The notes below the pieces were generated by a model. It was not told the DNA's origin, ran no database searches, and saw only the letters and a list, made by a program, of their open reading frames with translations. From assembly GCA_037951105.1 (NCBI GenBank), contig JBAMJV010002951.1, positions 1 through 64,000 on the forward strand: 64,000 nucleotides of DNA, read 5' to 3'. The first letter of the stretch is position 1. Every line of letters begins with the position of its first letter. A program made the translations under genes and the position numbers. The stretch is from Echinarachnius parma. Lineage: Eukaryota > Echinodermata > Echinoidea > Clypeasteroida > Echinarachniidae. Shown in pieces: positions 9,475 through 19,202 of the stretch.

Positions 9475-10020
9475 TTAAAGGGGTAGTACAGTTTTGGTAA
9501 GGCTGAACTTTAGTAACCAAAACCTGCACAGTAACATTACAAACTAATATTTATAACCCCACCATGCTCGAAAGGTATACAAAAATACAAACGGCTACGG
9601 TAAGTAAAAAGCCTGTTATCATTCAAAAAGCACCATTAAAACATAAGAGGGCCCTCTCTAATAAGGCATTGGTTTCAACCATTTTTCATTCAAAATTATG
9701 CACGTGATGTTTTGTTGAAATAATGATTAAATAGAGAGATCATCAACAACTTTTTAAAACCGCTTTTGACAATTTTTGAAAAAGTGTAAGCATTTTTTGA
9801 TTTTTTTCAAAAATCATCGTATTTATTTGGGGCCCAAATAAATACGATCGGATATATTTGTTGATATTTCAGCCATTTCTGAACCGATTTTGACCAAATA
9901 AAGTTTATTCTGCCATTAAAATTGCATGTTCTTTCAAATTCGACACTCAGTTTTTCATTACCTCACAAAAAGATTGGGTTGTGCAGCGCCCTCTCTATCA
10001 AAACTGAACTACCCCTTTAA
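9475..10020 (+). mobile_element. TTAA miniature element, AGTTTTGG family, copy 1
   Basis: Left end TTAAAGGGGTAGTACAGTTT and right end CAAAACTGAACTACCCCTTTAA are inverted with TTAA at both edges. A small palindrome ATTTGGGGCCCAAAT lies near the middle. About 546 bp, no coding frame. Other copies: 23618-24645, 27709-29240, 37644-38169, 47349-47928. Confidence 0.87.
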
Positions 10021-10660
10021 TCGAGCATTATATTCATAACTACTGCGAACATGCATTCATAAGTCTACAAAAGCAGACTAGTTCTATTGCCATAGGAACT
10101 TAACCCCTTAAAGTTCCTGGACAATCTTCTTACATGATTTAGTAAGATGTTGAATTGTCAAATTATGGTAACATTTTTCTGGAAACAAATTTTCTTGAAC
10201 ATTTTTGGTGGAATGTACTACTGTCCTTTTTCATATATATTAGAAAGTTATTGTTGGGTATTGGTTCCTGTTTATGAACACTTTAAAGTGATCCATTAAC
10301 TACATTAGATTTTTCCATAAGTGACATTTAAGACTTCAATCATACATTGATATCACCCTACAAATATTCTGAATGATGGTCGAAAGTTTCATTAAAAAAG
10401 AACTTTGTTCTTAGTAAAAAAAATGGAAAGTTAAATCGGTTTAATTACCACCTGGTTAACTTTGACTATGGTCAAAAAGCGTTCCGGCATGCTTTTCAAT
10501 TCATTCATAAATATCTTCATGATTAGGGAGCTAGTTGAAAAATCAATTTCCATTTGTCACTATTAGCCAAACAACAAGGTACAAGAGAAATGTGAAGGCT
10601 CCAAGGCATTTTGGTTGAATTTGACAAAGTTAATGAATCAATTTTGAATAATACCCTGTC
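10021..10660 (+). other. CCS intron 3, no feature seen
   Basis: Unique AT-rich intron between the TTAA element and exon 4. Nothing supported as gene or element. Confidence 0.4.
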
Positions 10661-10665
10661 CTTAG

Positions 10666-10846
10666 GCAGTCACCTAGGAGCAGCAGTGGCGATGATAGAG
10701 ACGGGGGAACCGGTGAAGGGCGTCGTCAGATGGCTCCAGGTATCGGAAGACAACTGCATCATCGAGGGAACCATCGATGGCCTGTTGCCTGGCAACCATC
10801 ATCTATCCGTCCACGAGTATGGCGACATCTCTGATGGCTGTGCAAG
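10666..10846 (+). CDS. CCS: CCS exon 4, start of SOD-like domain
   Basis: Encodes residues 77-137: GSHLGAAVAMIETGEPVKGV ..., GTIDGLLPGNHHLSVHEYGD at 111-130 and CA before the split serine codon. GxVxGxxxGxHxxxVHEYGD is the SOD1-fold signature; human CCS has VHQYGD. C135 corresponds to the disulfide cysteine of SOD1. The first copper ligand of SOD1 is serine here (S124) while H126 remains, in keeping with a chaperone that is not a dismutase. Acceptor CCTTAG at 10665, donor GTTGGT at 10847; a competing GT at 10851 would break the frame. Confidence 0.92.
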
Positions 10847-10912
10847 GTTGGTACATTGTGCTTGTAGTACGATAGATATACAGTTAAACTTGTGTATAGT
10901 GACCACCTATTA

Positions 10913-11306
10913 TTAAAGGGATCTAGTAACTTTGTTGACATGTGCAAAAAGTGATGTATGGTTGATGCAATGTATATTGTTGTTATCTGATATGTCCACA
11001 GGGTATTGTGTGAACATTTAAAGTCAAATGGACGTTGCATGGCCGAGTAATGAGCAAAAATGCAAAGTGATATTCACTAACTCACTGCACTCACTTTGTA
11101 CATGGTTTCAAAAATCTAACTGATATTCATATTTTATTATCTGAACACTTCAATCGTACATATCTTTGTAACGAAAAGGAAATTTGAAAAACCGAAACCG
11201 GTTCCATGATTTTACTGTTAATACGAATACAACAAGGTATGATGGAACCGCTAGAATTCAAATTTAATTTTGAGGATTTGAACAATGTTGGACAAAGTCC
11301 CTTTAA
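10913..11306 (+). mobile_element. TTAA miniature element, GATCTAGTAAC family, copy in CCS intron 4
   Basis: TTAAAGGGATCTAGTAACTT at the left; ...GGACAAAGTCCCTTTAA at the right. Interior words TGTCCACAGGGTATTGTGTG and CTAACTCACTGCACTCACTT are shared by all family members. It starts 67 bp after the exon 4 donor. Confidence 0.87.
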
Positions 11307-11319
11307 TAAAACAAGAACA

Positions 11320-11470
11320 ATTGCCACTATAGTCTGTCGATGGGTGGCCTCTATAGACAGGTTCCATCAAATGTTTATTCTTTGCAGGGCATCACTTTTG
11401 ATGGTAGGAAGGCTGGCTGGTATTTACAGGTGGCCGCTCAGACAGGTTTGACTGTATAAACATTGATGTC
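11320..11470. repeat. Dispersed repeat with CTATAGACAGGT words
   Basis: GGTGGCCTCTATAGACAGGT and AGACAGGTTTGACTGTAT recur near 12048-12105 and 22420-22540, and parts at 17879 and 39450. It looks like a decayed dispersed element whose ends read ACAGT(T)AAACTTGTGTATAG and CAGGTTTGACTGTA. Confidence 0.5.
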
Positions 11471-11586
11471 ATCATATTGTCGAGGGCACGTACATGTACT
11501 ATATAGCAGAGTCAGTAATATCTGCAGAATACCCTGTCATGTCTTTTACTACATTACTACATTAAAACATGTGTATAGTTAGCACT

Positions 11587-12031
11587 TTAAAGGGGACCAC
11601 CAGGCAAAGAACAACACATTATTATATGTTTTGGTACCATTTTGTGATATCAAATAGATACCCAACATTTTGCAAAGGGTTGTGTAATTCATAAACAAAG
11701 CAATTAATTTCCACCACTTACGGAACCACTGCTATTTCCTGGTTCCATACGGGCCAGCCATTTGCGAGTGTGCCAATGCTATTCACGGGCACGTTTGTAA
11801 ACAATAGATTCCCGGGCGATTCGTTCGCTCTGCACACATTGCAATTCACCGCACACATAGCAGTCTGCATAATTCAGACCACATGAACGCATGCTTTAGA
11901 ATGGTGGTGCGTTTCCAATTATATATTTTTTTTCTGGAAACATATTTTTGTGAACTTGTGATGGAATGTAATACTAAAGATGTTACCTTTCTTTAATAAG
12001 AATATTATTTTTGGGTGGTGGTACCCTTTAA
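11587..12031 (+). mobile_element. TTAA miniature element, GGACCACC family, copy 3
   Basis: TTAAAGGGGACCACCAGGCA to GGGTGGTGGTACCCTTTAA with TTAA at both ends; it closely follows the copy at 6887-7326. Inserted in CCS intron 4. Confidence 0.87.
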
Positions 12032-12099
12032 TTAATTAAGGGAAACTAGAAAAGTGGCCACTTAAGACAGGTGACCTCTATAGACAGGTTCCATAACAC

Positions 12100-12430
12100 T
12101 GTTTTATCTGCAGGGGATATCCAAGATGTGCTGGATGCACATGGAGGTGGTGTGGCAAGACTGATAGAGCATGCGCTTTCCAATCATTGAAATTACAGAG
12201 GTGGAAACCAGTGTATGTCCACTGCGATATGTCCTTCAGCGAGACAACTTATAATCCTTTATTGCTGCTCTCTCTTTAATTACTCTCTCTCTACCCAGTT
12301 GCATAACGCCTGGCACAGACAGAGCCAACTCGACTCGATCTGACTGGTTTTCTGTGAGGATAAAGTCGGGCCCGGGCGGTTGGAGCCGATTCATCGTGTT
12401 GAATTGACCCTGACTGACTTCCGACTGTCA
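12100..12430 (+). other. CCS intron 4 sequence with a self-complementary block
   Basis: CAGACAGAGCCAACTCGACT near 12316-12335 is reverse-complementary to AGTCGAGTTGGCTCTGTCTG at 12499-12518, and GACTGACTTCCGACTGTC lies between them. This is an inverted repeat of about 200 bp and probably another small element. Confidence 0.55.
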
Positions 12431-12532
12431 CTCAACTGGCAAAATCAGTCGTGAGGCATCGCACACTGAGCTGAAGCGACTGAAAAACAGTCGGATCGAG
12501 TCGAGTTGGCTCTGTCTGCACGAGTACATTAG

Positions 12533-12640
12533 GTGGTAAAAACCTTCATGGATCATCACAATGCATGTAAGCCGCTTGGACGGAATACTCCCCAGGGAGT
12601 GGAGACCGTACACACAATGTATGCTGGTTGGCATGGTATC
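12533..12640 (-). repeat. Dispersed repeat with CTCCCTGGGGAGCATTCC
   Basis: In reverse orientation it carries CACTCCCTGGGGAGTATTCC. Related text lies at 41640-41765, 56577-56700 and 60185-60300, where it is preceded by TATATAGCGC or GCACTTTACACTATTATT. A widespread short element of unknown class. Confidence 0.6.
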
Positions 12641-12680
12641 ATGTCTCTGGGATTATTTATAGTATAAAATGCTTAAATTT

Positions 12681-12773
12681 GATATTGTTTCGCATTTAAG
12701 GCACTTTGTAAATTGAACTTATTATTGTTTCATATCTTTCTCTTGTAAATCTGATTCCAGTTGCTTAGATGTG
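12681..12773 (+). pseudogene. Partial tandem copy of CCS exon 5 start and its splice site
   Basis: CTTGTAAATCTGATTCCAG then TTGCTTAGATGTG mirrors TTTGTCTGATTCTAG then TTGCGGCAATGTG at the true exon, 90 bp downstream. The duplicated unit takes in about 80 bp of intron and about 13 bp of exon. The copy has a TAG just inside and cannot code on. Confidence 0.75.
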
Positions 12774-12850
12774 GTATTGTTTTATATGAGGCGCATTTTG
12801 AATCTATGCTTATTTATTTATCTTCGATCTCTTTGTTTGTCTGATTCTAG

Positions 12851-12911
12851 TTGCGGCAATGTGTTTGATGCCAGGGGATTTCTTCATGCTCCAAAGGATT
12901 CATCAGACAAG
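12851..12911 (+). CDS. CCS: CCS exon 5, SOD-like domain
   Basis: Encodes the end of S137 then CGNVFDARGFLHAPKDSSDK (residues 138-157). It aligns with CGNHFNPxxxxHGGPxD of family members: H149 keeps one zinc-ligand position, while V141 replaces a histidine. Acceptor TTCTAG at 12850, donor GTAAGA at 12912, exit phase 0. Confidence 0.92.
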
Positions 12912-13961
12912 GTAAGATGAATGAAAAGTTTTTATCTCCAAAATAAATTACTCCTTAAAACTTACCTGTTTAGTCAACCGTAGGATATTTAGTTAAACAC
13001 ATTATGTTTTATGTCTTTGTTTTACATAATATTGTTATAATTAGTTCATTTTTTGTAGCGTTAATTTTTAAAATATTTGTACACCGTATTAGTTGTATTA
13101 TTTTCCGTTTAAAATGCGCTTAGAAACACCAGTATAAAGCGCTCTACAAATATTATGTATTAGTATCATTATTATTATTATTACGTCTGTCGGTCCGTAT
13201 GTTCTATTCTCATGATCGCTTTATCTCAAGAACCGATTGATGGATTCCCACTTAGCTGGGTACATGTACATATCTTGAGAAGCTAATGAACTGATTAGAT
13301 TTTGGGGTCATGAGGTCAAATGTCACAGGGCTCATTATATGCAAATACAGCTAGTGATGACGTTATCTCAAGACTGCAGTGGAACCTCGTTATAACAAGG
13401 GGCTTAAGACCATAAAATTTACCTTGTCATATTTATCTTGTAAAATCAGGGTAAAAAATCGAAAAGAATAGAAAGTGCTTTGTACCAGTAAAATTGCCTT
13501 GTTATTAATGGGTTTTGTTATATCGGACCTCTTTATAACGAGGATCCAACAGTATTGCAATGCAAACAAATGTTTTGACTTGAAATGAGAATAGTGACAC
13601 ACAATACATGTCCATTCCAGTGACATTTCCTCCAAAATAGTGACAATTAATTTGCATAATTATTCAAAATATTTTTGAAATATTGTTGATGTTTCTTATG
13701 GATGAATCAAACTGATAATTAACTCAATTGAAATCTCAACTGAAAATTGATAGCACTATATTTACAATGTACATGTAAACTTTGTGGTACCACACAGTAT
13801 TGTGAAAATATCACCTTTTAACTCCTAACGTTCCAAACTAGCATTTTTGCGAGTTACAATACACACAAATGCCATAGAGCATTAAAATCCCTGGCACGTT
13901 AAGAGTTAAAAAGTTGTTTTCCTTATTTGGTTTGTTTGATTGTTTCATTATTTGCAAACAG
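12912..13961 (+). other. CCS intron 5
   Basis: Holds a GGTCAAATGTCACAGGG-type decayed repeat near 13195-13350 and a pogo-like repeat near 13378-13555. The rest (about 13560-13950) shows nothing definite. Confidence 0.5.
13378..13555. mobile_element. pogo-like miniature element, copy 1
   Basis: Starts CAGTGGAACCTCGTTATAAC and runs to a worn right end TATAACGAGGATCCAACAG. The CAGTGGAACCTCGTTATAACG motif is typical of pogo/Tigger-type Tc1-mariner ends. Related elements at 20162-20338 and 21181-21935. Confidence 0.65.
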
Positions 13962-14039
13962 GCTACGGGCGATCTAGGCGTAATCAGTGCAGATGATGAT
14001 GGCCGGTCAAGATTCAGGATGGAAAATCAGGATGTGAAG
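13962..14039 (+). CDS. CCS: CCS exon 6, SOD-like domain
   Basis: Encodes ATGDLGVISADDDGRSRFRM ENQDVK (residues 158-183). GDLGxxxAD.DG is the strongly conserved loop of the SOD fold. D161 keeps the aspartate zinc-ligand position, but A158 stands where SOD1 and human CCS have histidine. Acceptor CAAACAG at 13961, donor GTTTGC at 14040 (non-ideal), phase 0 at both ends. Confidence 0.92.
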
Positions 14040-14060
14040 GTTTGCAGCATTTTAAACTTA

Positions 14061-15666
14061 TAATAAGCCTTTTCGTAATTACACAATGGGCTCGCGTGAC
14101 GTCACAGGTCGCGGGGTCATTTTCCCCAAAAAATCGGTGAATGAAAAAAAATAAACGCGAGCTGTGCGCGCGCGCGGGTGCCTGTGTGTGTGTACTATAC
14201 TCACGTATGTGCACGTTGTACACAACGTATGGAAGTTCTATGCTCGCTGCCATATGACACAACAGTGTTTGCTGGCACCAATCAGCGTCGCGCATTTCCG
14301 CCGTTGCGCGTGCAATGATCCAGTGTAAACTCTGCGAGCAATCGTACCGCTGAACGTTGCGTCAATTTGAACTCGGAACTCAATCTAGCTTTCATAATTT
14401 CTCTTTTATTTCGAAATTCAGCATTGTGGAAGAAATATGGATCATTTTACAACAAACTTCTTATCCTACTCTTTCTTATCGATATGTTTGTATTCAATTT
14501 AACTGTATATTCACTTTTATACAAAACATTTAAAAAGGGGTTAAAATAAGAAAAAAGGCTTTCACGGATGAAATAAAAGCCTATTTTTAAGACGTGATAT
14601 TGAAAAACCTAGAGTTTTCCCGACTAAGCAAGTGTCATAAATGTAATATTTGGGACCTTTTCTTGATTTCATTGATTGGGTGTTACAACTCTTAAATAGT
14701 CAGTTTTTAGATAAATTCCTCAGAAAAATTGTTAGCCGTAAATCTCATGAACAAGTCGTCATACGGTTCTGTGCGTAAAACCATACCCGAGCGGTCGGCA
14801 TCGCTAGCTGCGTACGGCGGTACGGTCTGAAGAATTTCACGTGCTTTGCCCCTCGTTATTGATTTACCGTCGAACTTTTCGAATAACACGAAATAACAGC
14901 TTTTAGAATAAAATAAATCAGATAAAACATCTTACCTGGATTAAATAGTAAATCTGACATCTATTTCACACGTTTAAATGTAATTTCATAATCTGATAAT
15001 AAATAAATGACAGAGTTTGTTGCTCATAACGCTGTGACGGCGTGAGTGAATTCCGCGCACTCATTGGTTTAGATTTATGCTGGAATTTGCGTAACATGCA
15101 ATGGCGAAGGATAGCCACGCCGCTAGACATGGCTAAACTCCCAATGGAGTCGCGCATAAATGTTGCTTCACCTGCTTTTATATTGAATTGTTAATTTTAT
15201 ATCTCAAAAATAAAACAAAATAACGAAAAGTTGTTTGTGAATTATTTATAAATACATATCTAATTTTCCTAAAACACAGCGTGTATGTCCGTATTTCCTT
15301 CCACGGTCGATATAAAGTGCAATCAAAATGCGGCTGCCAGAATTTTTCAAAAAATTGATAATTTTTTCCTAACTTTAGTTGTAGCTTGAAAACTGACATT
15401 TAGGAGTTGCAACTGTCAATGAGATGATGAAAATATAAACAAAGAACATTACATTCATGAAATCAATATGTTTTCAAGTTGCTAGCGTCGATACGGAGCC
15501 TTTATTTGTAGAAGAAAGAGCATAAGTTTGGGGTCGGTTTTTCGTGAGCTCAGCATGCACGCAACGCAGTCCGAATTCGGTGTTTTTTAGGGAATATGAC
15601 CTGACCCGGAAACGCTTGTCGTGATTGTCGCGCATGCGTAAAGCGTAATTACGAAAAGGCTTATTG
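14061..15666 (-). mobile_element. TA-flanked DNA element, 1.6 kb, in CCS intron 6
   Basis: Ends AATAAGCCTTTTCGTAATTA and its exact inverse (15643-15665) are flanked by TA (14059-14060, 15667-15668). Similarity continues inward for about 90 bp with divergence (GGGGTCATTTTCCCCAAAAAA against GGTCATATTCCCTAAAAAAC). A TA duplication points to a Tc1/mariner-type mechanism. The interior includes a CpG-rich stretch near 14090-14300 and a - strand open frame (separate entry). Confidence 0.8.
14707..14930 (-). pseudogene. Unrecognised CpG-rich open frame inside the TA element
   Basis: On the - strand a frame opens just after a stop at about 14930 and runs to TAA at 14707. It ends VLFEKFDGKSITRGKAREIL, QTVPPYAASDADRSGMVLRT, EPYDDLFMRFTANNFSEEFI. 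Codons are more CG-rich than surrounding DNA and amino-acid use is balanced, unlike random AT-rich DNA. A donor-like CCAG|GTAAGA lies just upstream on the same strand (about 14936), but the nearest acceptor would leave an intron of only 36 bp. I do not recognise the family. It may be a relic transposase end, a captured host exon, or chance. Confidence 0.35.
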
Positions 15667-16238
15667 TAAAAACTTTAAAATAGAACCCACAAGCTGTTTT
15701 TTGTTTTTTTGCTTATTATTACTGCTACAAATGCGGGTTACATTACTGCTGATATGTCAGTGGTTATGTAACCTGCTTGTATTAGTGCATGCTCAGATGA
15801 CTTAGCACACAGAACCGTTAGAAAGCATGGCAGACTCCAATGTTAGTCGATTTTTCATCTAATGATACCCATGAGGAAATATATGGACTAAAAGTGACAA
15901 GTTTACAAGAATCCACTTTTAATTGAAATCAATATTCCAGGCTTTTCTCCTAACTTTTGTAAACTTTTAGTACACAAAGCACACAAACTACTTATATCTG
16001 ATTGGAGCGAAACATAACAGAAAATACCATCAAGCTTTTACTGCACATAAACTATCCCTGTGTATTAACCCTATTAGCCGCATTCCCCTTTTTGTGGGAT
16101 CTTCCATCAGGAAAAAGGTGCAGTTAATACATAATATAGGGTATATCATTTTAAAGTTGCTTGGGAGCAAACGCATAAGCAATTTTTTTTTTTTTTTTTT
16201 ACATAGAAATAATGGATATCTTGTATTTATTTTGCCAG
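15667..16238 (+). other. CCS intron 6, 3' part
   Basis: Unique AT-rich intron with a T18 run near 16183-16200 before the exon 7 acceptor. Nothing else supported. Confidence 0.4.
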
Positions 16239-16324
16239 GTTTGGGATATCATTGGCCGTTCTCTCGTCGTTGGAGACCGAATAGATGATGTCACATCAAA
16301 GATTGCTGACAAGTTTGGTGCAGG
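16239..16324 (+). CDS. CCS: CCS exon 7, SOD-like domain
   Basis: Encodes VWDIIGRSLVVGDRIDDVTS KIADKFGA and the split G212 (residues 184-212). VWDxIGRSLxx is diagnostic of CCS; SOD1 has a copper-binding histidine after VV where this protein has G195. Acceptor TTTGCCAG at 16238, donor GTGAGT at 16325, exit phase 2. Confidence 0.93.
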
Positions 16325-16340
16325 GTGAGTTTACTTCGCA

Positions 16341-16420
16341 TTAACCCGTTCCCTTCGAGATTGTGAAATCTCCATAGACTTTGTACACAACCCATCCAGT
16401 TCCCGTAGTCCAGGGGTTAA
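16341..16420. mobile_element. Tiny TTAA element, 80 bp
   Basis: TTAACCCGTTCCCTTCGAGA ... GTTCCCGTAGTCCAGGGGTTAA, TTAA at both ends. It begins 16 bp after the exon 7 donor. Confidence 0.75.
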
Positions 16421-16767
16421 TGGTAACAATAATAATAATGTTTATTTACCCAGGGTAGCCACTTTATTTTCAATTAATTTACTTATATGTGCAGAATATT
16501 GTGTTATGTCTTTAACTAAACCCCTCATCTGTAATGATTATGTAATTATGGAATGTGCAATAGACTTGAATATAGAGCCATGTCAAAAGTGTTTTGGAGA
16601 TGCGCTGTGTTATGAATGGTGTAGAGTGGTCACACAATAATAATGCATTTTGCAACCTTTCCACTTTGCCCCATATTCTGGTGTAATGCACATTCCATTA
16701 TTAAAGAGTAATAACAAATGGGGCACCAATTTAAAGGGGAATAATCTTTGAGGGGTTTATATACTTT

Positions 16768-17105
16768 TTAAGCTCATCCGGCCCGAAGGGCCCGATGAGC
16801 TTATGCCATGGCGTGGCGTCCGTCCTCCGTCCGTCCGTCCACAGTTTTCAAAATGCTTCTTCTTCGTTATTTTTCAACCGATTTTGATTCTGATTGTTTC
16901 ATATGATAGGGCTAGGAGGGGGATTTAAAACTTCTACACAGAATCGTGAAATTCATTATCTATGGTAATTTATGCAAATTTATTCGAAATCACAAAAAAT
17001 GCTTCTTCTCCTTCATTTCTCGACCGATTTTGATTTGGTTTGCTTTATCTGGTAGAGCTAACTTTAGTACACTAAACTTCTACACAGAATTTTGAAATTT
17101 TTCTC
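16768..17105. repeat. Dispersed repeat with GATGAGCTTATGCCATGGCG
   Basis: Begins with a small hairpin (AAGCTCATCCGGCCCGAAG against GGGCCCGATGAGCTT) followed by a CCGTCCGTCCGTCC run and two loose repeats of TTCTTC..TTATTTTTCAACCGATTTTGATT (16855-17045). It resembles the layout of the element at 19203-20115 (hairpin, CCGT run, tandem text), so the two may be related families. Confidence 0.6.
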
Positions 17106-17345
17106 CATTCATTAATTATGGTAATTTTTAATTTTTTTATTTATTTATTTTTATTTTTTTTTAATTTATTTATTTTTTTTTTTATTATTTTTTATTTTTT
17201 TTTTTTTTTATTTATTATTATTTTTTTTTAATTTATTTAATTTTTTTTAAATTTATTTATTTATTTTTTTTTTAATTTATTTTTTCTATTTTTTTATTTA
17301 TTTATTTATTTTTCCCCATGTCCCTTCCAGGGCGTCAAATTTTTA
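17106..17345. repeat. T/A low-complexity tract
   Basis: About 200 bp of TTTATTTTTTATT-type sequence with almost no C or G, in CCS intron 7 just upstream of exon 8. Confidence 0.85.
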
Positions 17346-17454
17346 TTTTTTGACCAGTTGAAAAGTGTACCACATGAAATTTGCAATATTTGATGTTGCG
17401 AGATGGCGGATGAGCGCTACGTCATTGACGTTCTGGTTCTTTTTTCTTCTGCAG

Positions 17455-17611
17455 GATCGCATGTGGAATTATTGCCAGATCAGCGGGGCTATTCGAGAAC
17501 ACCAAGAAGATCTGTGCGTGCGATGGAGTGTCGCTATGGGATGAGAGGGACGTGCCTATCGCAGGCAAAGAGAGGAGCCAGTTTGCTCAGGCACAGGGAA
17601 GCCAACTTTGA
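17455..17611 (+). CDS. CCS: CCS exon 8, C-terminal domain and stop
   Basis: Encodes residues 213-263: IACGIIARSAGLFENTKKIC, ACDGVSLWDERDVPIAGKER, SQFAQAQGSQL then TGA. C215 matches the second disulfide cysteine of SOD1. ACGIIARSAGLFxNxKxICxCDG is conserved in animal CCS, and CAC at 232-234 is the domain-3 CXC needed to activate SOD1. The arginine that precedes LACG in SOD1 and human CCS is missing (GAGIACG). Acceptor TTCTGCAG at 17454. Two decayed tandem copies follow. Confidence 0.95.
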
Positions 17612-17762
17612 CCGCAGGCACATACAAATATCCAACCCACTCAGTCAGTACTGGTCCGCAAAATACTTGAGCTGCAGTTTAGAGAATGTTGGGTTATTAT
17701 ACCTAAACAAAATAGTTTTGAATAGGTTAACATCTCAGGTGAATAGATATTCTGTTTTGATA

Positions 17763-17856
17763 TTAACACCTTCAGGACTGGTCATAAAAAATACTCGGGC
17801 AGAGGCCTATGGAAAATACATGTTATAGCAAAATCTATCAGTCCTGAATGGGTTAA
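17763..17856. mobile_element. Tiny TTAA element, GGACTGG family
   Basis: TTAACACCTTCAGGACTGG ... CAGTCCTGAATGGGTTAA, 94 bp, TTAA at both ends. A second worn copy lies at 22245-22352. It interrupts the tandem unit that follows CCS exon 8. Confidence 0.65.
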
Positions 17857-17905
17857 CTACTAAATTTGATAGTTACAGTAAAACTTGTGTATAGTGACCA
17901 TAATG

Positions 17906-18215
17906 AAGATCTGTGGCTGCGATGGAGTGGTGCTATGGGACGAGAAGTAGGTGGCTATCGCAGTCCGAGCAAGGAGCCAGTATGCTCAGGCGCAGGGAAA
18001 CCATGTTTGACTGCAAGCACATAACCCACTAAACCACCTAGGGGTTCCCGAAAAATACTTGAGCGAGCTGCAGTTTGGTAAATGATGGGTTATGCCTATA
18101 GTCTATAGACAAATAGTCTTGAATAGATTAACATCTCAGGTGAATAGACTAGTAAATCTGTTTTGATATTAACTACTAAATTTGATAATCACAGTAAATT
18201 CTGTGTATAGTGACT
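17906..18215 (+). pseudogene. Tandem copy 2 of CCS exon 8 and following 3' DNA
   Basis: GAAGATCTGTGGCTGCGATG (KICGCDG, CXC preserved) and GAGCCAGTATGCTCAGGCGC match exon 8. A TAG follows shortly (DEK then stop), and the 5' part of the exon and a good acceptor are missing. The similarity continues through downstream DNA (AACATCTCAGGTGAATAGA), so the repeat unit covers exon end plus 3' region. Confidence 0.85.
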
Positions 18216-18218
18216 ACA

Positions 18219-18640
18219 AAGAAGATCTGTGCCTGCGATGTAGTGACGCGCTATGGTACGAGAGGGAGGTGCATATCGCAGGCAAAGCAACTAGCCAGTT
18301 TGCTCAGTCACAGGGAAGATAACTTTGACTGCAAACGCTTTAAAATGTTTAACTCGTTCCTGAATTAATAGTAATGATATTATTAAAAACTGTTTTGTTT
18401 ATTCAGTGCCTGATATATGATTGAGAATAATCCCTTTAATGCATTATTACCCTTGTCATCGGACACACACAATCAATTCACACATGATGTGCACTTGATT
18501 GTACAAATGATTGTACTCGAGTTCTACGATTAATCGTGAATCTTTATGTAATGGGGCCCAGGACTTGTCCTGAAAATACTAAAGCTGAGGTTTGGAGAAT
18601 GTTGGGTTATGTCTTGATAAAGTTTTACAAATCCTAAATT
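18219..18640 (+). pseudogene. Tandem copy 3 of CCS exon 8 and following 3' DNA
   Basis: GAAGATCTGTGCCTGCGATG (KICACD) then frameshifted text, with TAGCCAGTTTGCTCAGTCAC and, further on, GAATGTTGGGTTATG as in the other units. It is interrupted by about 230 bp of unrelated DNA (18350-18560). Confidence 0.8.
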
Positions 18641-18734
18641 TCATCCACATGGCAGTCACTGTCTGGAATATCCTACCAGGGAACGTAGTTGGAGTTATCC
18701 ATGACAACGACAAGCGTTGAGTGCATCAGCACCT

Positions 18735-19037
18735 TCATAAGTACTTCATAAGCAGCTGTAGATGAGGGTCAAGTTCCTGAAAAGGGAACTTAATGGTTTC
18801 AAGAGCCACCTTGAACTGCTCCAAAGAAGGCAGTTCGACGATGTTCTAAGGTAGCTCGTCCCAGTCCTTAAGTGTCCTGGGGATATAACTAAATTTGTAA
18901 GTGTCCATTCTATTTGTAGTTTGCTCCCTTGGTTTGATGTAATCTGGTATCGGAATCGCAATGTTGTTATTTGGTATCTTGTAGAACATTGACAATCGTG
19001 CCCGTTTTCTTCTTTCTTCTAGAGTTGGGAGGTTAAG
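18735..19037 (-). pseudogene. Non-LTR retrotransposon reverse-transcriptase tail, decayed
   Basis: On the - strand the frame reads LPTLEERRKRARLSMFYKIP ... PREQTTNRMDTYKFSYIPRT LKDWDELP, a stop (18846-18848), then NIVELPSLEQFKVALETIKF. LPTLxxRRxxxRLxMxYKI...F.PRTIxxWNxLP...SLxxFKxxL is the usual C-terminal end of CR1/L2-type ORF2 proteins in marine invertebrates. It is 5'-truncated with one in-frame stop. The region before it (19025-19100) has short direct repeats. Confidence 0.75.
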
Positions 19038-19202
19038 AAAGAAACATATAAACATATTTATAAACATATATCTTATTGGTATTATAAGAAAGAAACTTAC
19101 TCAGGTTCATGTGAATCCTTAGAAGTGATAATGAAATAAGAGACGCTATCATAATGAGGTATTGTTGCTGGTTCAAGTTCTGTTATAACATTCTTTTGCT
19201 TT

